From Saccharofermentans sp. (lineage in GTDB: Bacteria > Bacillota > Clostridia > Saccharofermentanales > Saccharofermentanaceae), in the NCBI GenBank assembly GCA_024682215.1, contig JAIKZM010000196.1, forward strand, positions 1 to 64,000: a stretch of DNA of 64,000 nt, in the 5' to 3' direction. A program made the translations under genes and the position numbers. The notes under the pieces are model-generated. The model saw only the letters and a list, made by a program, of their open reading frames with translations. It was not told the DNA's origin and made no database searches. Below, in pieces: positions 38,471 to 47,624 of the stretch (position 1 is its first letter; every line of letters starts with the position of its first letter).

Positions 38471-39695
38471 CGCCTCCGAAAGGCATGCAGATTACCGAGC
38501 AGTCTTCGCCGTACTTTGCATAAGCCTCGTCAAATGCCTGCTGTGCAGAATGCATCGGTTCAAGGAATATGCTCCTGACGAAATCGTCATCCATTTCCGA
38601 TATAAGAACGATCTTTGCATGCTTTAATACCATTGCGATCGCAGCCGCCTTGTGTCCGCCGAGCTGGAAATCCTTTCCGACTCTTTCGATAAGCTCGTCC
38701 GGAGTGTTTGCGGTGGTGAGCCACTCTTCAAATTTGGCACTGCCGAGGCCTTCGTTGCAGGCACCGACCACGATGATCGTACCGCCGTCCCTTACGGCAT
38801 ACTTTGAGTTGTCGAGGGCTTTTTGCGTCTGGTAAAGATTAGCGTCCTTGGGCGCGCCTCCCTGAGAGACAATAACTATGTCAGCCCTTCTTTTGAGGGG
38901 CTTTCTGTACATCTTATCGAGATATCTGCAGCCTGCCCTGTGAGCTTCGGTAACATCGCCTGCGACGCAGTAAACGATGTGCTTATGCTCGTCAAGGACG
39001 GGGTTTACTATGAAGCTTAAGTGGCAGAAAGTCTCTGATTCCTCAATGTCAGCTCTGATCGGGTTGCCGTTGAGGTTGCCTGCGCAGGCTTTTTCATCGA
39101 CCATCATGCTGTGGTTGGCCTGGATCGCGGAAGGGGTGGAGACGCCGGGCATGAGAGCCTTTGCGCCGCCGGAATAACCTGCGAAGTAGTGGAACTCGAT
39201 GTTTCCGACACCGATCCTGAAATCAGCCTCTGCAACGCTCCTTGTGATGTCAACGGGAGTTCCTCTGGAAGTCGTTCCCATGTGGATGCAGTCGCCGGGG
39301 TCGCTGTCTACGCATTCGACTTCGCTGTAAACGCGCTCGCCTACGAGCTTTTTCTTTTCTTCCTCCGTATGGCAGCGGTGTGAACCGAGCGCAAAGACAA
39401 CTTTTATGTCCTTGGGGCTGCATCCGCCCTCATAAAGCTCATCAAGGATTGAAGGGATGACGTCAAAACTCGGAAGCGGCCTTGAGATGTCGCTCGTGAT
39501 GATCGCGATCTTCTGACCAGGTTTTGCGAGGTCTTTGAGCCTGGGAGATCCGATAGGATTCAACAGCGCATATTTAACGGCATCGGGACCGCGTCTCTCG
39601 TGTTCGATGTCAGTTGCCAAAAGTATGTCATCAAGATTCTTGTCGGGGATGTCCACGACCTGTGTCGATTTTCCGTAACCGAATTCTACTTTCAT
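38442..39695 (-). CDS. larA: LarA-family nickel-dependent lactate racemase (DUF2088)
   Basis: 'KVVFALGSHRCHTEEEKKKLVG' and 'HYFAGYSGGAKALMPGVSTPSAIQANHS' (H...K...H spacing as in LarA). Confidence 0.85.
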   Translation of the reverse strand: MKVEFGYGKSTQVVDIPDKNLDDILLATDIEHERRGPDAVKYALLNPIGSPRLKDLAKPGQKIAIITSDISRPLPSFDVIPSILDELYEGGCSPKDIKVVFALGSHRCHTEEEKKKLVGERVYSEVECVDSDPGDCIHMGTTSRGTPVDITRSVAEADFRIGVGNIEFHYFAGYSGGAKALMPGVSTPSAIQANHSMMVDEKACAGNLNGNPIRADIEESETFCHLSFIVNPVLDEHKHIVYCVAGDVTEAHRAGCRYLDKMYRKPLKRRADIVIVSQGGAPKDANLYQTQKALDNSKYAVRDGGTIIVVGACNEGLGSAKFEEWLTTANTPDELIERVGKDFQLGGHKAAAIAMVLKHAKIVLISEMDDDFVRSIFLEPMHSAQQAFDEAYAKYGEDCSVICMPFGGATLPIPPED

Positions 39696-39820
39696 AACGT
39701 ACCCTCCGTTATCGTGTCTACATTATAATAGCAGACCGGTTGGAGAGGATAAGTCTTTTTGTGTTTTTTATTTTTTTTTAGTATAATTTCTGACTGTAAT
39801 TGCACTAAAGGAGAGAATCG

Positions 39821-40603
39821 GTGAAAGTCTGTTTTACTGGAGACATAGTAGGTGCGGCAGGAAAGAGGGCATTTTGCTCCATAATGCCGCGCTTTAAGGC
39901 TGACAACGGAATAGACTGTCTTATCGTAAATGCCGAGAACTCCACTCACGGAATGGGTGTATCCCTTAATGTCATTAACGATCTTATGGCGGCCGGCGCT
40001 GACGGTTTTACTTTAGGCAATCACGCTTTTTCAAACAGGGATTTCATTACACAGGCTCCGAAGGTCAAAAACTGCGCGAGACCTGCGAATGTTACGCCTG
40101 CCTGGCCTGGTTACGATTATTTCGTCTTCGAGAAAGGGAATGAGCGCCTCGGCGTGTTCAATCTCCTCGGACAGGTGTTTTCCGGCGTAAATGCAGATGA
40201 TCCGTACTCAAAGGCGGATGCGATCATCGAAAAGCTCAGGAAAGAGGAACGCTGCACATCGATCTTCCTTGATTTCCATGCCGAACTGACTTCAGAGAAG
40301 ATAGTCATGGGCCGCTATCTTGACGGAAGGGTATCTGTTGTTGCGGGCACACATACACATGTTCCCACTGCCGATGAGAAGATCTTTCCGGGCGGAACGG
40401 GATATATCACCGATGCCGGCATGACGGGAGCTGAGGATTCTGTTCTCGGCATGAAGACTGAAACATCGATTACAAGGCTTGTTCACAAGATGTCTGCGCG
40501 TTATGAACCCGCAACGGGTCCTGCCTCTGTTTGTGGTATAGTCTTTAATACTGATGCCTCGGGAAGGTGTCTGGAAATAAGAAGGTTTTGCGAATATGAG
40601 TAA
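39821..40603 (+). CDS. ymdB: TIGR00282/YmdB-family metallophosphoesterase
   Basis: GTG start; 'VCFTGDIVGAAGKRAF...VNAENSTHGMGVS...DGFTLGNHAF...LDFHAELTSEKIVMGRYLDGRVSVVAGTHTHVPTADEKI'. Confidence 0.92.
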   Translation: MKVCFTGDIVGAAGKRAFCSIMPRFKADNGIDCLIVNAENSTHGMGVSLNVINDLMAAGADGFTLGNHAFSNRDFITQAPKVKNCARPANVTPAWPGYDYFVFEKGNERLGVFNLLGQVFSGVNADDPYSKADAIIEKLRKEERCTSIFLDFHAELTSEKIVMGRYLDGRVSVVAGTHTHVPTADEKIFPGGTGYITDAGMTGAEDSVLGMKTETSITRLVHKMSARYEPATGPASVCGIVFNTDASGRCLEIRRFCEYE

Positions 40604-41354
40604 AAAGAAGAATCACAGTTCCATAAGAGGTTTGGAACTTATGGTCCTGTATGTCTTTCTGATGCTGTTCCTCGTCGTTGCGGATCAGATCGTCAAGAGA
40701 GCCGTTGATTTCACGATCGAATACCAGTCTAACATTCCTGTTATCGAGAATTTCTTCTCTTTATATTATGTGCGCAATACCGGAAGCGCTTTCAGCCTCC
40801 TTGCCGACAAGGAATGGGGCATCACGGCGCTTACGGTCATATCATCAGTCATGGGCGCATTTGTCGTGATACTGATGGGCATAGCATGCAAGAAACAGCT
40901 CAAGCTCCTTGGATTTGCTTTCTGCCTTATTGCTTCGGGCGCATTTGGAAATCTCATCGACAGGGTTTACTGGAAATACGTGATCGACTATCTGAGATTT
41001 GATTTCGGTGACTATACTTTCCCGATCTTTAACCTTGCAGACATCTGTGCGGTCGTGGGAACCATAATCCTGATGGGCATCATCATATTCGGCTCCAAGT
41101 ATTTTGACAGATTCTGGGGTTCATCCGACAAGAAAAAGAAGGCAAAGAAGCAAGCGGCTGAAGAGGCTGTGCAGCCTGAACAGACAGAAGCCGGTGAAGA
41201 GGCAAACGAGCCTGATCAGGATACTTCTGATGAACAGGATGAGGAACTTGAAGAAGATACGGAAGATTATCCAGTAAAGGCCCCCGTACGTTCGGCTCCC
41301 TTATCATTAAGGCCCGGCAATCTGATTGATCACGATGGCGAAGATAGATCTTAA
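40596..41354 (+). CDS. lspA: Signal peptidase II with long acidic C-terminal extension
   Basis: 'NIPVIENFFSLYYVRNTGSAFSLL', 'GAFGNLIDRVYWKYVIDYLRFDFGDYTFPIFNLADI'. Confidence 0.9.
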   Translation: MSKKKNHSSIRGLELMVLYVFLMLFLVVADQIVKRAVDFTIEYQSNIPVIENFFSLYYVRNTGSAFSLLADKEWGITALTVISSVMGAFVVILMGIACKKQLKLLGFAFCLIASGAFGNLIDRVYWKYVIDYLRFDFGDYTFPIFNLADICAVVGTIILMGIIIFGSKYFDRFWGSSDKKKKAKKQAAEEAVQPEQTEAGEEANEPDQDTSDEQDEELEEDTEDYPVKAPVRSAPLSLRPGNLIDHDGEDRS

Positions 41355-42249
41355 CAGCAGCGAGTCAGGTATCAGACTCGACGTTTTCATTTCGGAAAAC
41401 TGCGGAAAAGACTATTCGAGGTCTTTTTACAAGAGGCTTATCACGACAGGCATGGTAACGGTAAACGGCATTGTTCCGTCAAAGGCCGGCATGATCCTTG
41501 AAAAAGGTGACCACATAGAGGTTACTTTCCCTGAACCCGAAAACAGTGACAACATTCCGCAGGACATTCCTCTCGATATCGTATATGAGGATTCCGATCT
41601 TCTGGTTATCAACAAGCCGCAGGGCATGGTAGTCCATCCGGCAGCTGGCCATCACGAAGGCACTCTGGTAAACGCACTGCTTGCTCATTGCGGAGGCGAG
41701 CTTTCGGACATCAACGGCGTTATAAGACCCGGCATCGTTCACCGTATCGACAAGGATACATCGGGACTGATGCTCGCATGCAAGAACAACGAGACACACC
41801 TCGCTCTCGCCGAAATGCTTTCAAAGCATGAGATCGTCAGGGAGTACCGCGCTCTCGTTTACGGTGTTATCTCTGAAGATCGTGGCAACATTGATGCACC
41901 TATCGGCAGATCATCATCCGACAGGAAGAAGATGGCCGTCGTGAAGGATGGCAAATCTGCCGTTACGCATTTCACAGTAGTTAAAAGATACGCTGAAGCG
42001 ACTGATCTTCTTCTCAGGCTTGAAACGGGAAGAACACACCAGATCAGGGTACACATGGGCTATATCGGTCATCCGGTCGTAGGCGATCCCGTATATGCGG
42101 CAAGGCGCGCTAAGTATGGCCTTGAGGGCCAGGCTCTTCACAGCTGTTCCGTAACTTTCGTCCATCCGAGGACAGGCGAGACCATGCATTTCGAAGCTCC
42201 GGTACCCGCGTATTACGAGGAAGCGCTCAGGCAGCTGAATCCGCTTTAA
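41335..42249 (+). CDS. rluD: RluD-type 23S rRNA pseudouridine synthase
   Basis: S4 domain and 'GIVHRIDKDTSGLMLACKN', 'LETGRTHQIRVHMGYIGHPVVGDPVYA'. ATG at 41335 (the ORF track start at 41326 is a TTG). Overlaps lspA. Confidence 0.92.
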   Translation: MAKIDLNSSESGIRLDVFISENCGKDYSRSFYKRLITTGMVTVNGIVPSKAGMILEKGDHIEVTFPEPENSDNIPQDIPLDIVYEDSDLLVINKPQGMVVHPAAGHHEGTLVNALLAHCGGELSDINGVIRPGIVHRIDKDTSGLMLACKNNETHLALAEMLSKHEIVREYRALVYGVISEDRGNIDAPIGRSSSDRKKMAVVKDGKSAVTHFTVVKRYAEATDLLLRLETGRTHQIRVHMGYIGHPVVGDPVYAARRAKYGLEGQALHSCSVTFVHPRTGETMHFEAPVPAYYEEALRQLNPL

Positions 42250-42286
42250 GATTGACGATAAGCTTAATTTGAAAGATAATTCAGTT

Positions 42287-43225
42287 ATGACGGAGAAATT
42301 GGACATTCAAGCCGCTTCTGACAGCGCTGTCGGCGTCTATTGGAAGAAGATCGCATTGGCATTCGGTGTTGGCATATCCCTGGACGGCGGCGGTGTCGCC
42401 ATCGCAGGTGATGACAGCCTGTCTGTTCACCGCGCAAAAAGCGTGCTTTCAGCTCTGTCGGATTTCGCCAAGGACGGCGAGATTGATGAGACACTCCCTG
42501 ACTATCTGATATTCCTTGCCCGTGAAGGCAAGCTCGAAGAGTTTTTGGAGCAGGGTGACAGGGTCTTCTACGCAACGCCCTCAGGACGGCCGATCAAGGC
42601 AAAGACTTTGGGCCAGCGTGTCTATATTGATGCGCTTGAGAGAAGCGAACTCGTTATCTGTTCGGGACCTGCGGGAACGGGAAAAACGTTCCTCGGCGTG
42701 GCAATGGCAGTTAAGGCTTTGAAGTCGCGTGAAGTTTCCAGGATAATCCTGACAAGACCTGCGATCGAAGCAGGCGAGAGGCTGGGCTTTCTGCCCGGTG
42801 ACATCGAGGAGAAGGTCGATCCTTACATGAGGCCGCTCTACGATGCCCTTTCAGTACTGTTGGGTACAGAATCTTTCGAAAAATACTACGATAAAGGACT
42901 TATAGAGGTATCACCCCTTGCGTTCATGAGGGGAAGAAACCTGGATGACTGTTTCGTTGTGCTCGATGAGGCACAGAATACCACTTGTGAACAGATGAAG
43001 ATGTTCCTTACGAGGATAGGCCTTAACTGCAGAGCTGTCGCTTGCGGTGACTTCACCCAGATAGATCTGCCGAGGGGAGTTGAAAGCGGACTCAAGGATT
43101 CGATCAACGTGCTGCGCGGAGTTGAGGGAATCAGCATCGTCAGCATGAATGACAGCGACATCATCCGCAACAGCCTTGTCCAGAGGATCGTAAGGGCTTA
43201 TGAGAAGGCAGGTCAGAACAAATGA
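42287..43225 (+). CDS. phoH: PhoH-family ATPase
   Basis: 'GPAGTGKTFLGVAMAVKALKSREVSRIILTRPAIEAGERLGFLPGDIEEKVDPYMRPLYDAL', 'VVLDEAQNTTCEQMKMFLTRIG'. Start uncertain: TTG 42269 or ATG 42287. Confidence 0.92.
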   Translation: MTEKLDIQAASDSAVGVYWKKIALAFGVGISLDGGGVAIAGDDSLSVHRAKSVLSALSDFAKDGEIDETLPDYLIFLAREGKLEEFLEQGDRVFYATPSGRPIKAKTLGQRVYIDALERSELVICSGPAGTGKTFLGVAMAVKALKSREVSRIILTRPAIEAGERLGFLPGDIEEKVDPYMRPLYDALSVLLGTESFEKYYDKGLIEVSPLAFMRGRNLDDCFVVLDEAQNTTCEQMKMFLTRIGLNCRAVACGDFTQIDLPRGVESGLKDSINVLRGVEGISIVSMNDSDIIRNSLVQRIVRAYEKAGQNK

Positions 43226-45300
43226 ACACTGATAAGAAAAAGGTTGGTAAGCCGTTACTTCATCACATACTCTCACTCGCTCTTGCGGCACTTTCCGTTG
43301 TGGCGATCGTTTATTACGGTTCGCTTCCGGTAAGTTACGATTACAAGATCGGTTCTATCGCTGTTTCCGACATATACGCGCCCAGAACTTTCACGGACAC
43401 TTTTGAGACTGAAAGAAAAGCGATCATAGCTAGAGAGAATGCAGAAGACATCTTCGTAAAGAGCCAGACTGTGTCTGACGAAAACATCAGCCGTACCAAG
43501 CAGTTCTTCGAACTCGCTGACCAGGTCAGGACAGACCTCATGAGGGAGAGGGTAACCAATCCGCAGCTTTCATCTTCCGAGGGCGCTAACAGGCTCGCAA
43601 AGAAAGTTTCACAGACTCTGAAAAAGGAGATTCCCGCAGCTAAGCTCCTCTCGTTCATAGACATGAGCTCCACGGCTTTCCCGTTCATCCGCGACAAGTC
43701 CGTTTCCATGGCGCAGCTTCTCATGACGGAAGAGATAGGACAGGATGACCTTTCTTCGAAGATCCAGGTCCAGATCAGCAGCTTCAAGCAGACTTCACCT
43801 TCATATTCCAGCTATGCCGATTCGATGTCTGCTGTACTTCACGCGGTGATCGAGCCTAATATCATCTACGATGAAACGGCCTCCGCTGACGCTGCCCAGA
43901 ACGCATACAACTCTGTAATGAACGATCCCGTTACCATCGATAAGGGTTCCAGACTCGTTGAGAGCGGAAGCAAGATCGATGAGCACATTTACCGTAACCT
44001 CGTTGATCTTGAGCTTATCCGTGACAACAAGTTCGATCTCGTGATCCTGCTGAAAGTGCTTCTCTATGTGGCGGTCCTTGTCATATGCGGTCTGTTCTAT
44101 CTGAATTCGGAGGTCAAGAGACTGTCGGTCGATAATCCTGTTTTCTACATGCTTATCATTACGTTCCTCGTGCCGATCGCAGCTTCGATATATCTGACCA
44201 GGCTTTCTTCCTTGTTCTGTATAGTCGTGTTCTTTACGGCCGTGTCATCGACATATTTGGGAACACACAACGGGATAATTCTTTCGCTCTTGAATTTCAT
44301 GCTCATCTGGCCGGTACACAATTTTGATACACAGCTCCTGTTCGTAAACATTATCGTTATCGTATTCTGTGCTATATTTGCAGGCAAATCTGCCAGGATA
44401 TCCTCCAACGCTTCGCTCATTCTTTATCCGACGCTCGCTGCCATTACGGCTTCGCTCTGTTACGGATTCCTGAACGGTGCAACGCGTGATGAATTTATCA
44501 GCTCGGGAGTTTTCGCGCTCATAAGCTGTATCGCTTCTCTCGTTGCTGCGGTAGGCCTTTCGCCGATCTACGATCTCCTCAGCAACGCGGCATCTCCGGT
44601 CAAGCTCATTTCGCTGAGCCAGCCCGGACAGCACCTGCTTAAGAGACTTTTCATGGAAGCGTCGGGAACATATTCCCACGTTATGATGGTAGCAAACCTC
44701 GCAGACGCAGCAGCTGAAGCTATCGGTGCGGATGCTCTCCTTTGCAAGGTTGCGTCATACTACCATGACATCGGCAAGCTCGAAGCTCCGATGTACTTTA
44801 CCGAAAACCAGACGGATGGCATCAATCCCCACGATGCGCTTCCTGTCATGGACAGCGTAAAGATAATCACCGCACATACCGAGGACGGTGTAAAGCTGGC
44901 CAAAAAGGAGCATCTGCCTTCCGCGATCATCAAGATCATCGATGAACACCACGGAAACTCCGTTCCCGCATATTTCTATTACAAGGCATGTGAAGAAGCT
45001 AAGGCAAAGGGATTGGAACCCCCGGACATCAACAATTTCAGATACAAAGGACATATACCTTCCTCAAGGGAATCTGCGGTCGTCATGCTTGCGGATACGA
45101 CTGAAGCAGCAGTCAGGTCAAAGAAGATCACCACTGCAGACGGAGCAGAAGAACTTATCAGGGTGTTGGTCAAGGATAAGATCGATCATGACCAGCTCAG
45201 CAATTCCGGTCTGTCTTTTGATGATATCGAGAATATCATCCGTTCTTTCAGACAGATCTACGAAGGTATGTTCCATGAAAGGATCAAGTACCCCTCATGA
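43222..45300 (+). CDS. pgpH: 7TM-HD family protein (PgpH-like c-di-AMP phosphodiesterase)
   Basis: Extracytoplasmic region, 7 TM helices, HD domain 'SYYHDIGKLEAPMYFTENQ...ITAHTEDGVKLAKKEHLP...IDEHHG'. Confidence 0.88.
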   Translation: MNTDKKKVGKPLLHHILSLALAALSVVAIVYYGSLPVSYDYKIGSIAVSDIYAPRTFTDTFETERKAIIARENAEDIFVKSQTVSDENISRTKQFFELADQVRTDLMRERVTNPQLSSSEGANRLAKKVSQTLKKEIPAAKLLSFIDMSSTAFPFIRDKSVSMAQLLMTEEIGQDDLSSKIQVQISSFKQTSPSYSSYADSMSAVLHAVIEPNIIYDETASADAAQNAYNSVMNDPVTIDKGSRLVESGSKIDEHIYRNLVDLELIRDNKFDLVILLKVLLYVAVLVICGLFYLNSEVKRLSVDNPVFYMLIITFLVPIAASIYLTRLSSLFCIVVFFTAVSSTYLGTHNGIILSLLNFMLIWPVHNFDTQLLFVNIIVIVFCAIFAGKSARISSNASLILYPTLAAITASLCYGFLNGATRDEFISSGVFALISCIASLVAAVGLSPIYDLLSNAASPVKLISLSQPGQHLLKRLFMEASGTYSHVMMVANLADAAAEAIGADALLCKVASYYHDIGKLEAPMYFTENQTDGINPHDALPVMDSVKIITAHTEDGVKLAKKEHLPSAIIKIIDEHHGNSVPAYFYYKACEEAKAKGLEPPDINNFRYKGHIPSSRESAVVMLADTTEAAVRSKKITTADGAEELIRVLVKDKIDHDQLSNSGLSFDDIENIIRSFRQIYEGMFHERIKYPS

Positions 45301-46847
45301 TAATCAAGACCGTATATTCAGACGAGAACTATCCGGAAGAAGCGCTCGGATCAGTCAGCGCTTACATCCCCAGACTTGCAGAAGCTGTCTGCTCTGAAAA
45401 ATTCCTTTCTCCTCAGGCTATCAGGACAATGAAGGAAGCGTACGTAACGCTTACATTTGTCTCTGCTGACGAGATCAGGGAAGTTAATTCCGAACAGCGC
45501 GGATTTGACAAGGAGACTGACTGTCTTTCTTTTCCGATGTTCGGCATGAAGGACGGCAGTTTTTTGGAGATCCCTTCGGCAGGCGATTACGAGACAGATG
45601 AAGACGGTAACGAGGCTCTTTGTTACGGTGATATCCTTATCAGTCTTTCTGCCGCGAAAACACAGAGCGAACAGTTCGGACATTCATTCGAGAGGGAAGT
45701 TGTCTTCCTTGCAGCTCATTCACTCCTGCATCTCTTCGGATATGACCACATCGAAAAAGATGACGAGAAACTAATGATCTCCAAACAGAAACGCTTAATG
45801 GCGGCATTGGGCCTTGCTTTTGACGATGAGCTTGAAGATGTTTACGAACTTGATGATCATTCGGACGAGAAGGACTCTGATGCTGAAGGCGAAGACGAAT
45901 TCATACCTGCGGGAACACCTTGCGCACACTGCGGAACGGTTGCTCTTCTCGGACGCCCTAATGTCGGAAAGTCAACGCTCTTAAACTGCATCGCGGGAAT
46001 GAAGATCGCTATAGTCTCACATAAGCCGCAGACAACGAGAACAAATATCAGATCGATCTACAATACTGAAGACACGCAGATCATCTTTACCGATACTCCG
46101 GGCGTACATAAGCCCGGAACCAAGATGGGCGGCTTTATGGTGGAGAGATCATTCAGGTCCGCTATTGCGGCTGACGTTGTTCTTCTCATTGCCGACGGCA
46201 GGTTCAAAGAACCCGGCAGTGTTGAAAAGCGTCTTATAACTCTCTGCCGTGAGAATAAGAAGAAAGTTGTCCTTGCGATCAACAGGGAGGATGAGGTAGG
46301 CAGGAATGCACTGCTTCCGATAACCGCGAACTATTCACAGCTCTATGATTTTGAGGATGTCGTTCCGATAAGCGCAAAGACCGGAAAAGGCGTTGATACG
46401 CTGCTTAAGGTACTTTCGGATCTTCTGCCCGAAGGCCCCCGGCTTTATGATGGTGAATACCTGACAGATCAGACCGAGCGCGAGATCGCAGGTGAAATGA
46501 TCCGCGAACAGATCCTTCATTACACGGATCAGGAGATACCTCACGGAACCGCTGTCATCGTTACTGAGTTTAAGGAAACAGCCGATGAAGACGGCAAGGA
46601 TGAGTATGACCGTTCTATCGTAGTCATCAAAGCCGATATCCTTTGCATGAGAAAGTCTCACAAGGGCATTCTTATAGGTGAAGACGGGAAGATGATCAAG
46701 CGCATCGGCACCGCTGCCAGAAAGAATATCGAGAGGATGCTCGGATGCAAGGTCTACCTTGATCTGTATGTAAAGGTCAGGGAAGACTGGCAGAACAATG
46801 ACGCCATCTTAAAGGAGACAGGTCTTTCCGATACGGAGGAAGACTGA
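45297..46847 (+). CDS. ybeY-era: Fusion protein: endoribonuclease YbeY (N-terminal) and GTPase Era (C-terminal)
   Basis: 'FLAAHSLLHLFGYDHIEKDDEKLM' (YbeY) and, in the same uninterrupted frame, 'VALLGRPNVGKSTLLNCIAGMKIAIVSHKPQTTRTNIRSIYN...DTPGVHKPGTKMGGFM' plus a KH domain (Era). Confidence 0.93.
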   Translation: MIIKTVYSDENYPEEALGSVSAYIPRLAEAVCSEKFLSPQAIRTMKEAYVTLTFVSADEIREVNSEQRGFDKETDCLSFPMFGMKDGSFLEIPSAGDYETDEDGNEALCYGDILISLSAAKTQSEQFGHSFEREVVFLAAHSLLHLFGYDHIEKDDEKLMISKQKRLMAALGLAFDDELEDVYELDDHSDEKDSDAEGEDEFIPAGTPCAHCGTVALLGRPNVGKSTLLNCIAGMKIAIVSHKPQTTRTNIRSIYNTEDTQIIFTDTPGVHKPGTKMGGFMVERSFRSAIAADVVLLIADGRFKEPGSVEKRLITLCRENKKKVVLAINREDEVGRNALLPITANYSQLYDFEDVVPISAKTGKGVDTLLKVLSDLLPEGPRLYDGEYLTDQTEREIAGEMIREQILHYTDQEIPHGTAVIVTEFKETADEDGKDEYDRSIVVIKADILCMRKSHKGILIGEDGKMIKRIGTAARKNIERMLGCKVYLDLYVKVREDWQNNDAILKETGLSDTEED

Positions 46848-47620
46848 TGGAACCTTTCTCCTGCAGGGGGATCATATTAGCTTCTCGTGAATTCAAGGAA
46901 AAAGACCGCCTGGTCTCAGTCCTGACTGCGGACAGGGGACTGGTCACGGTTTGCGCAAAGGGCGCGGGACGCCCCGGGAGCAAGTCCGCATTTGCCACCA
47001 TTCCGTTCATGGTCTGCGATCTTGTCATCAGTGTTTCTCACGGATATTACTATCTCAAGGAAGGCACGATAGTCGAAAACAACTCCGACATAATGAACAG
47101 TCTCGAGACGATGACATGCGCTTCTCATATTTCTTCTTGTCTCCTCGATTCAACGTTTCAGGGAGACATGGCACACGAAGCATATGAACTTGCCGCATAC
47201 GCATTCTATATGCTCGCAAAGCACCCGGGGGATTACCTCGTCATCTATTCCGCATTCAACTGGCGGCTGCTTACCGTTGCTGGATTTACCGTAAGATACG
47301 ATGTCACTAATAACGGCGGGGAGGCTGTAGTACCTGGAAGATCCTATCTAGTCAGCCTTACCGGCGGAACGATCGAGGTCGCGAAAAATACAAAGGCGGG
47401 ACGCCTTACCGGAAACGACTACAGGATCCTGTCGTTTGACTGCATCGAAGCCCTTAATTATTTCGCCGAATGTCCGGTAAACCGTTTGTTTACCGCAAAA
47501 GCTTCAGTGGAAGTTTTATCTGCTCTCAAGGATTTCACCACGGCATATCTTTCGGTCCAGTTTGACAAGGAATACGACGGTCTGAAACTGCTTGATGACA
47601 TTGCGTCTGGCATGAAGTAA
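46847..47620 (+). CDS. recO: DNA repair protein RecO
   Basis: 'GIILASREFKEKDRLVSVLTADRGLVTVCAKGAGRPGSK'; canonical position after era. Confidence 0.85.
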   Translation: MEPFSCRGIILASREFKEKDRLVSVLTADRGLVTVCAKGAGRPGSKSAFATIPFMVCDLVISVSHGYYYLKEGTIVENNSDIMNSLETMTCASHISSCLLDSTFQGDMAHEAYELAAYAFYMLAKHPGDYLVIYSAFNWRLLTVAGFTVRYDVTNNGGEAVVPGRSYLVSLTGGTIEVAKNTKAGRLTGNDYRILSFDCIEALNYFAECPVNRLFTAKASVEVLSALKDFTTAYLSVQFDKEYDGLKLLDDIASGMK

Positions 47621-47624
47621 GAAC

